Source: Neopusillimonas maritima (lineage in GTDB: Bacteria; Pseudomonadota; Gammaproteobacteria; Burkholderiales; Burkholderiaceae_B). From it: DNA of 64,000 bases. Position 1 is the stretch's first letter. Each line of letters starts with the position of its first letter. The notes below the pieces were generated by a model, which was not told the DNA's origin, did no database searches, and saw nothing but the letters and a program-made list of their open reading frames with translations. Position numbers and translations under genes: made by a program. Shown in pieces: positions 1 through 9,321 of the stretch. The DNA lies in NCBI RefSeq assembly GCF_040930455.2, contig NZ_CP170494.1, one strand, 5' to 3'.

Positions 1-3000
1 TGAACGAGAATCGCGCCGCCGTCCAGCCACGTAGCCGCGCATCACGCGTATTGGCAAACAGTTTACGGATATCATCCCAAAAACCAACATAGGTGGCCGG
101 GCATGAGCGCGGTGTTTTGCCGATGGGTGTTTGGTCGACCTCCAATACGCGATCAATGGTTTCCCAACCGGTAATCGATTCGCAGCCGTGCCATTTCATG
201 CTGGATTGACGACCCACGACATGCGCCAGGTTATCCAGCAACACATCGCGTGCCAGGGTGGATTTTCCTGATCCCGACACGCCGGTGACCACACTGAGGC
301 AGCCGATGGGGATGCGTGCGGTTACGTGCTGCAGGTTATGAAGGTGCGCGCCCTGGATTTCAATCATCGGGGTTTCGTTGTGAATAACGCGACGCGGTTT
401 GAAGGGGTGCTGCAAGGGGTGTTTCAGATAGCGCCCGGTAAGCGATTGGGGATCCTGCATGATTTCTTCCACGGTTCCCTGTGCCACCACTTGACCACCC
501 CGCACCCCGGCGCCGGGGCCCATGTCGATAATATGCTGGGCTTTTTTAATGGTGTCTTCGTCGTGTTCAACCACCACTAGGGTGTTGCCGTTCCCTTCAA
601 GACGGGCCAGCGCTTTCAGCAGAATCTGGTTGTCGCGCGGGTGCAAACCGATGGTGGGTTCGTCCAGCACATAGCAAACGCCTTGCAGATTCGAGCCTAA
701 TTGTGCGGCCAGACGAATGCGTTGGGCCTCACCGCCCGACAGTGTGGGAGCGGCGCGATCCAGGCTTAAATAGTCGAGCCCCACTTCGCGCATAAAGTTC
801 AGCCGCCCTTTGATTTCCTGCAGGATGTCGCGTGCGATTTCCGCATCGCGACCACGTAACACAAGCCCGTTGAAAAAGACATCGGCCTCGGCTACCGACC
901 ATGAAGCCAGTTCCGCAATACCTTTGTCGCGCCAAAGTACGGCACGGGATACGCGATTCAGCCGGGCGCCGTTGCAGGAAGGGCAGCTATGCGCTTCGCC
1001 TTCGTACCAGGCATTCCACGCCGTTTCTTCGCCGGTTTGTGTTTCGTCGAACCCTTGCAGGCGCAGGCCGGTACCGAAGCAGTCGGTACACCAGCCATGT
1101 TTGGAGTTATACGAAAACATGCGCGGATCGGGTTCAGGAAAACTGGTGCCGCAGCAGGGGCAGGCCCGTTTCACCGAAAAATGCTGCGCCGGAAGGCCTT
1201 GAAGCGACTCTAAATTTCGGCGGTCGTCGATTGGGCCGGATGCGTTGGTAAGCGGTGCCAAGACGGTCAGGGTGCCATGTCCGTGTTCCAGTGCTTGCCG
1301 AATAGCCTGACGCAGCGCCAGCTCTTCTTTCGGATCGACGATCAGGTCGGCCACCGGCAACTCAATCGAGTGCTCTTTATAGCGGTCGAGGCGGGGCCAC
1401 GGCGATACGGGGATGAATTCTCCGTCGACGCGAAGGTGGGTGTGGCCTTTGCCTTGCGCCCATTTTGCCAAGTCGGTGTAATAACCCTTGCGTGCCGATA
1501 CCAGCGGTGCCAGCAGGCCAATGTGCTGCCCTTTGTGGTCGCGAATAAGCTGGGCGGCAATTTGTTCGGGCGATTGCGAGCTAACTTCAACGTTGCAGTC
1601 GGGGCACATTTGGGTGCCCAGTTTCACGTATAGCAAACGTAGAAAATGGTGGATCTCCGTCATGGTGGCCACGGTTGATTTACGCCCGCCGCGGCTGGTA
1701 CGTTGCTCGATGGCGACGGTGGGCGGAATGCCGTAGATGGCGTCAACATCGGGTTTGCCGGCGGGTTGCACAATGGCGCGGGCGTAGGCGTTCAACGATT
1801 CAAGATAACGGCGTTGCCCTTCGTTGAACAGGATGTCGAACGCCAGCGTGGATTTGCCCGAGCCCGACACACCCGTAATCACCGTAAAAGTATCGCGCGG
1901 AATATGGACGTTGACGCCTTTCAGATTATGTTCGCGCGCATTCAGGATGCTGATGTTGCGGGATAAGTTATGTTGTTTGCGCAGTGTCGTTTGCAGCGGC
2001 GTTCCGGCCTCATTATTGTGGCTTGTACCGGTTGCTTGATACGGCTTGAGAGGCTCTGATAGTGTGGGGGAAGAAAAGACAATATTGCCTTCATATTCGC
2101 GCAGCGCCTGGCCTGTATAAGAACGCTCGTTTTGCATAATGTCGTTGGGCGTACCGGCGGCAATCAGTTCGCCACCGCGTTCTCCACCGTCCGGCCCCAG
2201 GTCGAGCACCCAGTCTGCTGCGCGCACAACATCCAGGTTGTGTTCAATGATTAGTAAAGAATGGCCGGCCGCAAGCAATTTGCGGAACGCGCGCATGAGT
2301 CGGGCCACGTCGTCGAAGTGCAAGCCGGTGGTGGGCTCGTCGAATAAGAACAAATTGCCGCGCTTGGCAACCTTGGCACTCGAAAGGGTACTGCGCGAGG
2401 CTGCGGCAAGATGGCCGGCCAGTTTTAACCGTTGTGCTTCGCCGCCCGAGAGTGTCGGTACGGGTTGGCCCAGCCGCACATACTCAAGTCCAACGTCGGC
2501 CAGCGGTGCCAGGCCGGTTTGCACATCGCGCAGGCCCGAAAAGAAGCTTAGCGCTTCGTTAACCGTCATCTCCAGCACTTGGTCGATTGTCGCGTTGCGG
2601 CCTAGATGTTCTACGCGTACTTCCAATACTTCCGGCCGATAACGTTTGCCGTCGCAATCCGGGCATCGCAAATACACATCCGACAGGAACTGCATTTCCA
2701 CGTGTTCGAAGCCGGTACCGCCGCAAGTGGGGCAACGACCATCGCCGTTGTTGAAGCTGAATGTGCCGGCCGTGTAGCCGCGTTCTTTGGCCAAGGGTGC
2801 CTGGGAAAACAGTTTGCGAATGGCGTCGAACGCCCCCACGTAACTGGCGGGGTTGGATCGTGCTGTCTTTCCGATGGGGCTTTGATCCACCATGATCACG
2901 TCGGCAATCAGTTCCGCACCCAGTAAATGAGTGAAGGGGCCGGGCGCTTCGGTGGGTTTGCCTTTTTGCTTCAGCAAGGCTGGGTACAGTACGTCTTGCA

Positions 3001-5068
3001 CCAATGTCGATTTGCCCGAGCCTGATACTCCGGTAAGGCAAACCAGGCGGCCAAGCGGAATGGAAACAGACACATTCTTGAGGTTGTTGGCCGTTACACC
3101 TTCCAGTAAAAGTTTAGGTGTGCCCGCTTGCACTGTCATTGGGCGAGGGGCTTCCACACGCAACCGATTGCCCAGATAGTTACCCGTTAGCGTATCGGCA
3201 CGACGCAGCTCATCCGGGTTGCCGTCAAAAATAATTTGCCCGCCGCGTTCTCCCGGCCCCGGGCCGATATCAATAATACGGTCGGCGGCCACCATGACCT
3301 GCGGGTCGTGCTCCACCACAACCAGGGTGTTGCCGTTGTCACGCAAACGCTGCATGACTTCCACAATGCGATGCATGTCGCGGGGGTGAAGACCAATAGA
3401 AGGCTCGTCCAGAACAAACAGGGTATTGACCAAAGAAGTGCCCAGCGCGGTGGTGAGGTTGATGCGTTGAACCTCACCGCCTGAAAGTGTGCGGCTTTGT
3501 CGGTCGAGCGATAAATAGCCCAGCCCGACATCACACAGAAAGTTCAGGCGAGCCCTGACCTCATTCAACAGTAGATCAAGTGCTGCATCGAGCGCCGACC
3601 CAAAACTGAGCTCAGCAAAAAAGCCTTTAACCTGATCGATAGGTAGCTGCATGAGGTCGTGCACACCGAGGCCGGGCAGCGCATCCAGTTGCGCCTGCGT
3701 CCATTCGGCATGAACCGGCATGAAACGGGGTGTCGTGCGGGATGCGGGAACGACATGTTGACCCAGGCGCCAAAGCGTGGCGTCCGGCTTTAGCCGCGCA
3801 CCGCCGCAATGGGGGCAGGGGGTGTAGCTGCGATATTTCGACAACAAAACGCGCACGTGCATTTTGTAGGCTTTGGTCTCCAGCCAATCAAAAAAGCGCT
3901 GAGCGCCATACCACTGTGTTTGCCAGGCTTTTGGACCGCCTTTCCAGTTCGGGTCGCCATGAATGACCCAATGCTGCTCGGCTTCGGTTAGATCGCGCCA
4001 TGGGGTGTCAAGGCGCACGTTGGCGGACGGTGCATAACGTTGTAATTCTTGCTGGCATTCCTTGTAGCTATTGGTTTGCCACGGTTTAATGGCGCCTTCC
4101 CGCAGCGTTTTGGTTTCGTCCGGCACGACCAGGCCGAAATCGATCCCCATGACGCGGCCAAACCCACGACAATGCTCGCACGCGCCTAACGGCGAGTTGA
4201 ATGAGAAAGTGCTGGGCAATGGGCGCGCGTAATCAATGTTGCATTGTGCACAATGCAACCGGTTGCTGAAGCGCCACGCTGTTTCCGGTTCATCCGGGCC
4301 GTCGGAGGCATAAATGGTGATGTATCCTGCGCCCTGTTTAAGGGCGGTATCCAGGGCCTCCATGACGCGGCTGCTTTCCGCATTGCCGAAACGAAAGCGG
4401 TCTTGTACGACGTGTAATTGCAAACGCGGTTGCGTTTCGGTTGTGATCTTCTTGCCGGCCTTGGTTTTGGATTTTTTGCCTGCGGCGGCTGCGTTATTGT
4501 CGTTGAATGTGACGGTTTCCTGGCGGTGAATACGGGTATAGCCTTGTTGTTCCAGGAACCCGCGAATTTCTTCCTCGCTGAACGACGCAGGGACTGAAAC
4601 GGGAAAGGTGATGATCAGACGCGGATCGTGGTCACGGGTGCGCTCAGCCAGCGCTTGCTGGATGGAACGCGGGTCGTCGCGCCGCACCTCCTGGCCGCAA
4701 CAGCGGCAAAACAAACGGCCCATACGTGCAAAGAGCAGCTTGATGTGGTCGTTTAACTCCGTCATGGTGCCGACGGTGCTGCGCGAGTTGCGCACCGGAT
4801 TGACCTGGTCGATGGCGATGGCCGGCAAAATGCCTTCAATGCGGTCAACCTGAGGTTTATCCATGCGGTCAAGAAACTGGCGCGCGTAGGGTGAAAAAGT
4901 TTCCACATAACGCCGCTGGCCTTCAGCGTAAAGCGTATCGAATGCCAAAGAGCTTTTGCCCGAGCCCGACACCCCGGTAAGAACCAGCAGTTCGCCGTTC
5001 TGAATGGTGACATCAAGGTTTTTAAGGTTGTTTTGGCGTGCGCCGAATATGCGGATAGGAGCGTTCAT
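1..5068 (-). CDS. uvrA: Double-length (tandem) excinuclease UvrA, 3' end outside window
   Basis: Excision-repair ATPase of the UvrA family, which finds bulky DNA lesions and, in the family, loads UvrB. The frame is open from the ATG at 5068 to the window edge, so at least 1,689 residues are present and the C-terminus is missing. The chain holds two UvrA units. Unit one (about 1-985) has Walker A GVSGSGKS at 32-39 and 680-687, LSGGE signatures near 530 and 869, and CxxC zinc clusters. A low-complexity linker (about 985-1035) follows. Unit two repeats the plan, with Walker A at 1066-1073 and 1596-1603 and LSGGEAQR near 1441. All motifs share one frame. Ordinary UvrA is about 940-970 residues; from memory, long tandem forms are annotated in other Burkholderiales. 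The family is certain. What the fused form does differently cannot be read here. Confidence 0.93.
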   Translation of the reverse strand, partial: MNAPIRIFGARQNNLKNLDVTIQNGELLVLTGVSGSGKSSLAFDTLYAEGQRRYVETFSPYARQFLDRMDKPQVDRIEGILPAIAIDQVNPVRNSRSTVGTMTELNDHIKLLFARMGRLFCRCCGQEVRRDDPRSIQQALAERTRDHDPRLIITFPVSVPASFSEEEIRGFLEQQGYTRIHRQETVTFNDNNAAAAGKKSKTKAGKKITTETQPRLQLHVVQDRFRFGNAESSRVMEALDTALKQGAGYITIYASDGPDEPETAWRFSNRLHCAQCNIDYARPLPSTFSFNSPLGACEHCRGFGRVMGIDFGLVVPDETKTLREGAIKPWQTNSYKECQQELQRYAPSANVRLDTPWRDLTEAEQHWVIHGDPNWKGGPKAWQTQWYGAQRFFDWLETKAYKMHVRVLLSKYRSYTPCPHCGGARLKPDATLWRLGQHVVPASRTTPRFMPVHAEWTQAQLDALPGLGVHDLMQLPIDQVKGFFAELSFGSALDAALDLLLNEVRARLNFLCDVGLGYLSLDRQSRTLSGGEVQRINLTTALGTSLVNTLFVLDEPSIGLHPRDMHRIVEVMQRLRDNGNTLVVVEHDPQVMVAADRIIDIGPGPGERGGQIIFDGNPDELRRADTLTGNYLGNRLRVEAPRPMTVQAGTPKLLLEGVTANNLKNVSVSIPLGRLVCLTGVSGSGKSTLVQDVLYPALLKQKGKPTEAPGPFTHLLGAELIADVIMVDQSPIGKTARSNPASYVGAFDAIRKLFSQAPLAKERGYTAGTFSFNNGDGRCPTCGGTGFEHVEMQFLSDVYLRCPDCDGKRYRPEVLEVRVEHLGRNATIDQVLEMTVNEALSFFSGLRDVQTGLAPLADVGLEYVRLGQPVPTLSGGEAQRLKLAGHLAAASRSTLSSAKVAKRGNLFLFDEPTTGLHFDDVARLMRAFRKLLAAGHSLLIIEHNLDVVRAADWVLDLGPDGGERGGELIAAGTPNDIMQNERSYTGQALREYEGNIVFSSPTLSEPLKPYQATGTSHNNEAGTPLQTTLRKQHNLSRNISILNAREHNLKGVNVHIPRDTFTVITGVSGSGKSTLAFDILFNEGQRRYLESLNAYARAIVQPAGKPDVDAIYGIPPTVAIEQRTSRGGRKSTVATMTEIHHFLRLLYVKLGTQMCPDCNVEVSSQSPEQIAAQLIRDHKGQHIGLLAPLVSARKGYYTDLAKWAQGKGHTHLRVDGEFIPVSPWPRLDRYKEHSIELPVADLIVDPKEELALRQAIRQALEHGHGTLTVLAPLTNASGPIDDRRNLESLQGLPAQHFSVKRACPCCGTSFPEPDPRMFSYNSKHGWCTDCFGTGLRLQGFDETQTGEETAWNAWYEGEAHSCPSCNGARLNRVSRAVLWRDKGIAELASWSVAEADVFFNGLVLRGRDAEIARDILQEIKGRLNFMREVGLDYLSLDRAAPTLSGGEAQRIRLAAQLGSNLQGVCYVLDEPTIGLHPRDNQILLKALARLEGNGNTLVVVEHDEDTIKKAQHIIDMGPGAGVRGGQVVAQGTVEEIMQDPQSLTGRYLKHPLQHPFKPRRVIHNETPMIEIQGAHLHNLQHVTARIPIGCLSVVTGVSGSGKSTLARDVLLDNLAHVVGRQSSMKWHGCESITGWETIDRVLEVDQTPIGKTPRSCPATYVGFWDDIRKLFANTRDARLRGWTAARFSF

Positions 5069-5147
5069 GGGAGGTTACAGCAGACGAATTGAGTTGAACG
5101 TGGAGTTTACGGTAGAATAGTGGGTTAAATATAGTTCGGAGAATGTC

Positions 5148-5276
5148 ATGGCTGAAATCAAGCGTAACCGTCGTAACACCATTGAGCGTCGTTGCCTGGG
5201 TAAAGCATTTAAGCGTCTTTTTGTGCGCTCGCCCAAAGGTGTGTTCAAAATGCTGGAAAAAGTAAAACGGGCCTGA
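5148..5276 (+). CDS. Small basic protein, 42 residues, unknown function
   Basis: An ATG frame of 42 codons divergent from uvrA, starting 79 bp upstream of the uvrA start and followed 16 bp later by a perfect 13-bp terminator stem. The product starts MAEIKRNRRNTIERR and is packed with Arg and Lys, with a second basic stretch and a short hydrophobic patch near the end (KGVFKMLEKVKRA). A GGAGAA sequence lies 5 bases ahead of the ATG. There is no membrane segment or signal peptide. I do not recognise the family. A small nucleic-acid or ribosome-associated protein would fit the charge, but that is inference. Reality is supported by the ribosome site, base composition like the neighbours and the dedicated terminator. 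Confidence 0.65.
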   Translation: MAEIKRNRRNTIERRCLGKAFKRLFVRSPKGVFKMLEKVKRA

Positions 5277-5292
5277 TTCGTTCAGGTTTGTT

Positions 5293-5327
5293 AAAAAGCC
5301 CGAAGTGTTCGTCGCTTCGGGCTTTTT
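5293..5327. terminator. Bidirectional intrinsic terminator
   Basis: A perfect 13-bp stem, AAAAAGCCCGAAG (5293-5305) and CTTCGGGCTTTTT (5315-5327), with a 9-nt loop and T-runs on both strands. It sits between the converging small basic gene and the acidic hypothetical gene and can serve both. Confidence 0.9.
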
Positions 5328-5350
5328 GTTTGGCTATCGGCCCAACCTGG

Positions 5351-5845
5351 TTAGTGTAATTTTTTCGGGTCATCAGGTTGAACATGGAAGGCGTCGTCTT
5401 GGGCGTCATCGTCTTCATCGTCGTCGGGGGCAGGTTCTGGTTCGTCTAACTGAAAGGGCAGTACCCCCTCTATTTCCAGGCTCCAGGCTATCTCCTCGCC
5501 CTCATGATCCACTTTAATAAAGCGGATGCCTTCGAGGTCGGATAATTGAATGGCCCATAAGAATTCGCATTCGTAGATATCGTTTTTGCCGACGGTTAAC
5601 CCGCCCTTATTACCCAAAATACGCGTTTTTTTTCCACCAATGGCAACATTGACACCGTCTTTATCGGTTTCGTCCTTCCCCAGTGGGATCCCGAAAATTA
5701 CCCATTCAAAGCCGGTTTCTTGCGCGTCAATAAGTTCAGCAAGCACGGGTTTGCCAATATAGGCACTCAGCGCGTCGGCTGTGCGGCCGAGTTTGTCGAG
5801 CTCTTCCTGGGTAAAAACAAGGGGCGCCGGCGCGCTGGATGTCAT
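5351..5845 (-). CDS. Conserved hypothetical protein with acidic C-terminal tail
   Basis: A 164-residue cytoplasmic protein of unknown function. Residues 10-130 form a mixed hydrophobic and charged region that looks folded (segments ELIDAQETGFEWVIFGIPLG and ECEFLWAIQLSDLEGIRF), and the last 35 residues are a disordered acidic tail rich in Asp, Glu and Pro (EPAPDDDEDDDAQDD). There is no signal peptide, membrane helix, cysteine cluster or nucleotide-binding motif. It is transcribed alone, divergently from ettA with a 151-bp gap, and ends at the shared terminator. I believe similar proteins are conserved in Bordetella-like genomes, but I cannot name a family. The acidic tail could bind basic partners or nucleic-acid-binding proteins; nothing here proves that. 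Confidence 0.8.
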   Translation of the reverse strand: MTSSAPAPLVFTQEELDKLGRTADALSAYIGKPVLAELIDAQETGFEWVIFGIPLGKDETDKDGVNVAIGGKKTRILGNKGGLTVGKNDIYECEFLWAIQLSDLEGIRFIKVDHEGEEIAWSLEIEGVLPFQLDEPEPAPDDDEDDDAQDDAFHVQPDDPKKLH

Positions 5846-5996
5846 AGCAATAACCTGTGTTTCGATTACAAAGCTTTATTCTAGTTGATTCGCATGTCTT
5901 AACAAGCGCGGCCTGCTTCTGTCATGGGCGCGGCTTTATTTTTCGTAACGGCCTACAATCGAGGTTTGTTATTTAACGTCTTTTTGAATTCAAGGT

Positions 5997-7670
5997 ATGG
6001 CTCAATACGTTTACACCATGAATCGGGTCGGCAAAATTGTGCCCCCGAAGAAACAGATTTTGCGTGATATTTCCCTGTCATTTTTTCCAGGTGCCAAAAT
6101 TGGCGTACTGGGTTTGAATGGCGCAGGTAAATCCACTCTGCTGAAAATCATGGCAGGTGTGGATAAAGAGATTGAAGGGGAAGCCATCCCCATGCCGGGT
6201 ATTAAAGTAGGGTATTTACCTCAGGAGCCTCAGCTCAATCCTGAACATAGTGTCAGGCAAGCGGTGGAGGAAGGGATTGGCGAGGTCTTTGAAGCGCGCA
6301 AGCGGTTGGATGAGGTGTATGCCGCCTACGCCGAGCCCGACGCCGACTTCGACGCATTGGCTGCCGAGCAGGCGGAGCTAGAGGCGGTCATTGCGGCAGC
6401 TGCGTCCAGTGGTTCAGACGATATCGAAACCCAGATGGAAATAGCGGCAGATGCATTGCGTATCCCCGCCTGGGATGCACAGGTGGATAAGCTCTCGGGT
6501 GGTGAAAAGCGTCGGGTGGCGTTGTGTCGTCTTTTGTTGTCCAAGCCCGATATGCTTTTGCTGGATGAGCCCACCAACCACCTGGATGCGGAAAGTGTTG
6601 AGTGGCTTGAGGTGTTCTTGCGCAAATTCCCGGGTACGGTGGTGGCGGTCACACACGACCGTTATTTCCTCGACAATGCGGCTGAGTGGATTCTGGAACT
6701 CGACCGCGGGCATGGCATTCCCTGGAAAGGGAACTACAGTTCGTGGCTTGAGCAAAAAGATGCGCGCTTACAGCAGGAGGAAGCTTCTGAGTCGGCACGC
6801 CAGCGCACCATCAAGAAGGAACTGGAGTGGGTGCGACAAAACCCGAAAGGGCGCCAGGCAAAAGCCAAAGCGCGTTTGGCACGATTTGAAGAGCTGTCAT
6901 CCCATGAATACCAGAAGCGCAACGAAACCCAGGAAATATTTATTCCCGTTGCCGAGCGCCTGGGGAACGAGGTAATTGAGTTCGATGGCGTTACCAAGGC
7001 GTTTGGCGACCGGTTGCTCATTGACAACGTAAGCTTCAAGGTCCCGGCCGGTGCAATTGTCGGCATTATCGGGCCCAATGGAGCAGGTAAGTCGACCCTG
7101 TTCCGCATGATTAGTGGGGGTGAACAACCCGATTCGGGTGCCGTGAAAATTGGGCAAACAGTGAAGATTTCCCATGTAGATCAATCGCGCGATGCGTTAC
7201 CCGATGATAAAACGGTATTTGATGCGCTGTCGGACGGTGCAGACTTGATCAACGTGGGCAAGTTTGAAATGTCGTCACGTGCTTATCTGGGGCGTTTTAA
7301 TTTCCGTGGCGGTGATCAGAATAAACACGTTGGGAATTTGTCGGGTGGTGAGCGCGGCCGCTTCCATTTGGCAAAAACGCTCATTGCCGGTGGTAACGTA
7401 TTGCTGCTCGACGAGCCGTCCAATGACCTGGATGTTGAAACGCTGCGTGCGCTTGAGGACGCCCTGCTTGAGTTCGCCGGTACGGTCATGGTAATTAGCC
7501 ACGACCGGTGGTTTCTCGATCGCATTGCCACGCATATTCTGGCATTCGAAGGTGATTCGCAAGTGGTCTTCTTCGATGGCAATTATCAGGAATATGAAGA
7601 AGATAAGCGTCGTCGATTGGGTGAAGAAGGCGCAAAGCCCAAGCGCATACGCTACAAATCGCTTAAGTGA
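5997..7670 (+). CDS. ettA: Energy-dependent translational throttle protein EttA (ABC-F)
   Basis: An ABC-F ATPase that in E. coli binds the ribosomal E site and gates the first elongation step according to the ATP/ADP ratio. At 557 residues it matches the usual 555. Two ABC domains are visible: Walker A GLNGAGKST near residues 39-47 with signature LSGGEKRR and Walker B LLLLDEPTNHLD, then Walker A GPNGAGKST near residue 360 with LSGGERGR and LLLLDEPSNDLD. Between them lie the charged P-site tRNA interaction motif and the RQNPKGRQAKAKARLARFEEL segment typical of EttA. There are no membrane helices, so it is not a transporter. It is transcribed alone. The start MAQYVYTMNRVGKIVPPKK is the family N-terminus. 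Confidence 0.96.
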   Translation: MAQYVYTMNRVGKIVPPKKQILRDISLSFFPGAKIGVLGLNGAGKSTLLKIMAGVDKEIEGEAIPMPGIKVGYLPQEPQLNPEHSVRQAVEEGIGEVFEARKRLDEVYAAYAEPDADFDALAAEQAELEAVIAAAASSGSDDIETQMEIAADALRIPAWDAQVDKLSGGEKRRVALCRLLLSKPDMLLLDEPTNHLDAESVEWLEVFLRKFPGTVVAVTHDRYFLDNAAEWILELDRGHGIPWKGNYSSWLEQKDARLQQEEASESARQRTIKKELEWVRQNPKGRQAKAKARLARFEELSSHEYQKRNETQEIFIPVAERLGNEVIEFDGVTKAFGDRLLIDNVSFKVPAGAIVGIIGPNGAGKSTLFRMISGGEQPDSGAVKIGQTVKISHVDQSRDALPDDKTVFDALSDGADLINVGKFEMSSRAYLGRFNFRGGDQNKHVGNLSGGERGRFHLAKTLIAGGNVLLLDEPSNDLDVETLRALEDALLEFAGTVMVISHDRWFLDRIATHILAFEGDSQVVFFDGNYQEYEEDKRRRLGEEGAKPKRIRYKSLK

Positions 7671-7824
7671 GTTGTTACAAAATGCGTGTCTAAAATACGT
7701 TTTTCATGGTGGGTTTGTTTATATTAAGATACATTATTTGCGTCTCTTAACAACGTCCATGGCCATATTTTGGCAATCTGAACTCATCGCATTTGCGTTT
7801 GTTATTCAAAAATCGGAGGGATCC

Positions 7825-8055
7825 ATGCAATACAAGAAATTCAGCAAACTGGCTGCAGTTATGGTTTTTGCCGGGGCGATGGCCGGCTGTTCAACTTGGG
7901 ACAGCATGACCGGTCGTGAAAAAGCCGCCGTTACCGGGGCAGGTGTCGGTGGCGTGGTTGGTGCTGCCGTAACCGGTGGTGGTGTATTGGGTACGGTTGG
8001 TGGTGCCGCAATTGGTGGTGTAGTTGGTGACCAAATCGGCAAGCACAACGATTAA
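7825..8055 (+). CDS. Glycine-zipper small lipoprotein
   Basis: A 76-residue precursor with a lipoprotein signal (basic MQYKKFSK, hydrophobic AAVMVFAGAMAG, then Cys in AGCS), followed by a run of Gly-Ala-Val repeats with G every third or fourth residue (GVGGVVGAAVTGGG, GGAAIGGVVGDQIG). This is the glycine-zipper/OsmB-like pattern of small outer-membrane lipoproteins. The frame extends upstream, but a strong ribosome site (CGGAGGG) lies just before the ATG at 7825 and the signal peptide begins there. It is probably anchored to the outer membrane by lipidation at the Cys. The specific role is unknown; osmotic or envelope stress function is only inferred from the class. A perfect terminator follows 30 bp after the stop. 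Confidence 0.88.
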   Translation: MQYKKFSKLAAVMVFAGAMAGCSTWDSMTGREKAAVTGAGVGGVVGAAVTGGGVLGTVGGAAIGGVVGDQIGKHND

Positions 8056-8084
8056 TCGTTATCTCGCATCACACCGTTAACTTA

Positions 8085-8124
8085 GTAAAACGGCCCCTGC
8101 ACACAAATGCAGGGGCCGTTTTAC
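8085..8124. terminator. Bidirectional intrinsic terminator
   Basis: A perfect 17-bp stem (8085-8101 with 8108-8124; core ACGGCCCCTGCA), a 6-nt loop and an A/T-rich outer stem giving a T-run on either strand. It separates the converging lipoprotein gene and minE. Confidence 0.93.
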
Positions 8125-8156
8125 TTCACATTTTTTACGCACTTCCCGGTTGAGGG

Positions 8157-8426
8157 TTAGGTGCGCCGGTTGTCTACTTGAGGCATTTCGATTTTTACCT
8201 CAAGGACTTCCAGTGAGTCGTGGCGATCGAGGTTGACCTTGATGTCGTCGGGCTGAATTTTCACATATTTGGAGATGACGTCCACCAATTCTTTTTGCAG
8301 TTCGGGCAGAAAGTCCGGGGCGGCGCTGTTTCCGCCGCGCTCATTAATAAGTATGAGTTGCAAGCGGTCTTTGGCGACACTGGCCGAGGTTTTTTTCTGC
8401 CCTAATAAAAATGAAAGAAACGACAT
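8157..8426 (-). CDS. minE: Cell division topological specificity factor MinE
   Basis: An 89-residue protein that stimulates MinD ATPase and drives pole-to-pole oscillation, keeping the division inhibitor away from midcell. The N-terminal MSFLSFLLGQKK is the amphipathic membrane-targeting helix. The following KDRLQLILINERG is the MinD-binding segment, and residues 35-85 form the dimerising topological domain (ELVDVISKYVKIQPDDIKVNL, then a strand around LEVLEVKIEMP). A longer reading would add 15 residues, but MinE proteins begin at this Met and the site is 1 base after the minD stop. It is the last gene of minC-minD-minE. Confidence 0.96.
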   Translation of the reverse strand: MSFLSFLLGQKKTSASVAKDRLQLILINERGGNSAAPDFLPELQKELVDVISKYVKIQPDDIKVNLDRHDSLEVLEVKIEMPQVDNRRT

Positions 8427-8427
8427 A

Positions 8428-9243
8428 TTACTTACCCCCGAACAGACGCTTGAGCAGGCCGGGTTTTTCATAGTCAGTAAAGCGTAACGGACGTTCTTCG
8501 CCTAAATAACGTGCCACGACGTCTTGGTAAGCTTCAGAAACGTCGCTACCACGAACATGAATGGCCGGTATGCCTTGATTTGACGCCTGCAAGACTGATT
8601 CCGACTCAGGCACGACCCCTAAAAGCTTAATGCGCAGAATATCTTCGATGTCTTGCAAAGACAGCATTTCTCCATCTGAAACGCGTTTTGGGTTGTAACG
8701 CGTTAGCAACAGGTATTCTTTAATAGGTTCTTCGCTATGGATGGCGCGATGCGATTTGGATGAAAGGATGCCCAAAATTCGGTCGGAGTCACGGACCGAT
8801 GAGACTTCCGGGTTGGTGACGACGAGCGCATCGTCGGCGAAATACGAGGCCATAAGCGCGCCTGTTTCAATGCCTGCGGGGGAGTCGCACACAATGTATT
8901 CGAAGCCCATATGCTTAAGCTCGTTCAGGGTTTTTTCGACGCCTTCGCGGGTTAAAGCATCTTTGTCGCGCGTTTGGGATGCGGGCAAAATGTAAAGATT
9001 TTCAATTTGCTTGTCGCGGATGAGGGCCTGTTTCAGTGTCGCTTCGCCTTGAATAACATTGACGAAATCATAGACAACCCGTCGTTCGCAACCCATGATC
9101 AAGTCAAGGTTTCGAAGGCCGACGTCGAAGTCGATAACGACGGTTTTAAACCCGCGCATGGCCAGGCCGGAGGAGAAGCTGGCACTGGTGGTTGTCTTGC
9201 CCACACCGCCTTTGCCGGATGTCACTACAACAATTCGCGCCAT
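8428..9243 (-). CDS. minD: Septum site-determining ATPase MinD
   Basis: A 271-residue membrane-associating ATPase of the ParA/MinD family that recruits MinC to the membrane at cell poles and oscillates with MinE. The deviant Walker A KGGVGKTT lies at residues 10-17, with switch regions DFDVGLRNLD and CDSPAGIE. The last residues, KPGLLKRLFGGK, form the amphipathic membrane-targeting helix. The length matches E. coli MinD (270). The gene begins 78 bp after the minC stop and ends 1 base before minE, so coupled translation is likely. Confidence 0.97.
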   Translation of the reverse strand: MARIVVVTSGKGGVGKTTTSASFSSGLAMRGFKTVVIDFDVGLRNLDLIMGCERRVVYDFVNVIQGEATLKQALIRDKQIENLYILPASQTRDKDALTREGVEKTLNELKHMGFEYIVCDSPAGIETGALMASYFADDALVVTNPEVSSVRDSDRILGILSSKSHRAIHSEEPIKEYLLLTRYNPKRVSDGEMLSLQDIEDILRIKLLGVVPESESVLQASNQGIPAIHVRGSDVSEAYQDVVARYLGEERPLRFTDYEKPGLLKRLFGGK

Positions 9244-9321
9244 GACGATATTTTTCCTTTATGTTGGAGAGAGTAAATCACGTAATCGTATAGCAAAACA
9301 GCTATAAAAAGGTAACCGGGT

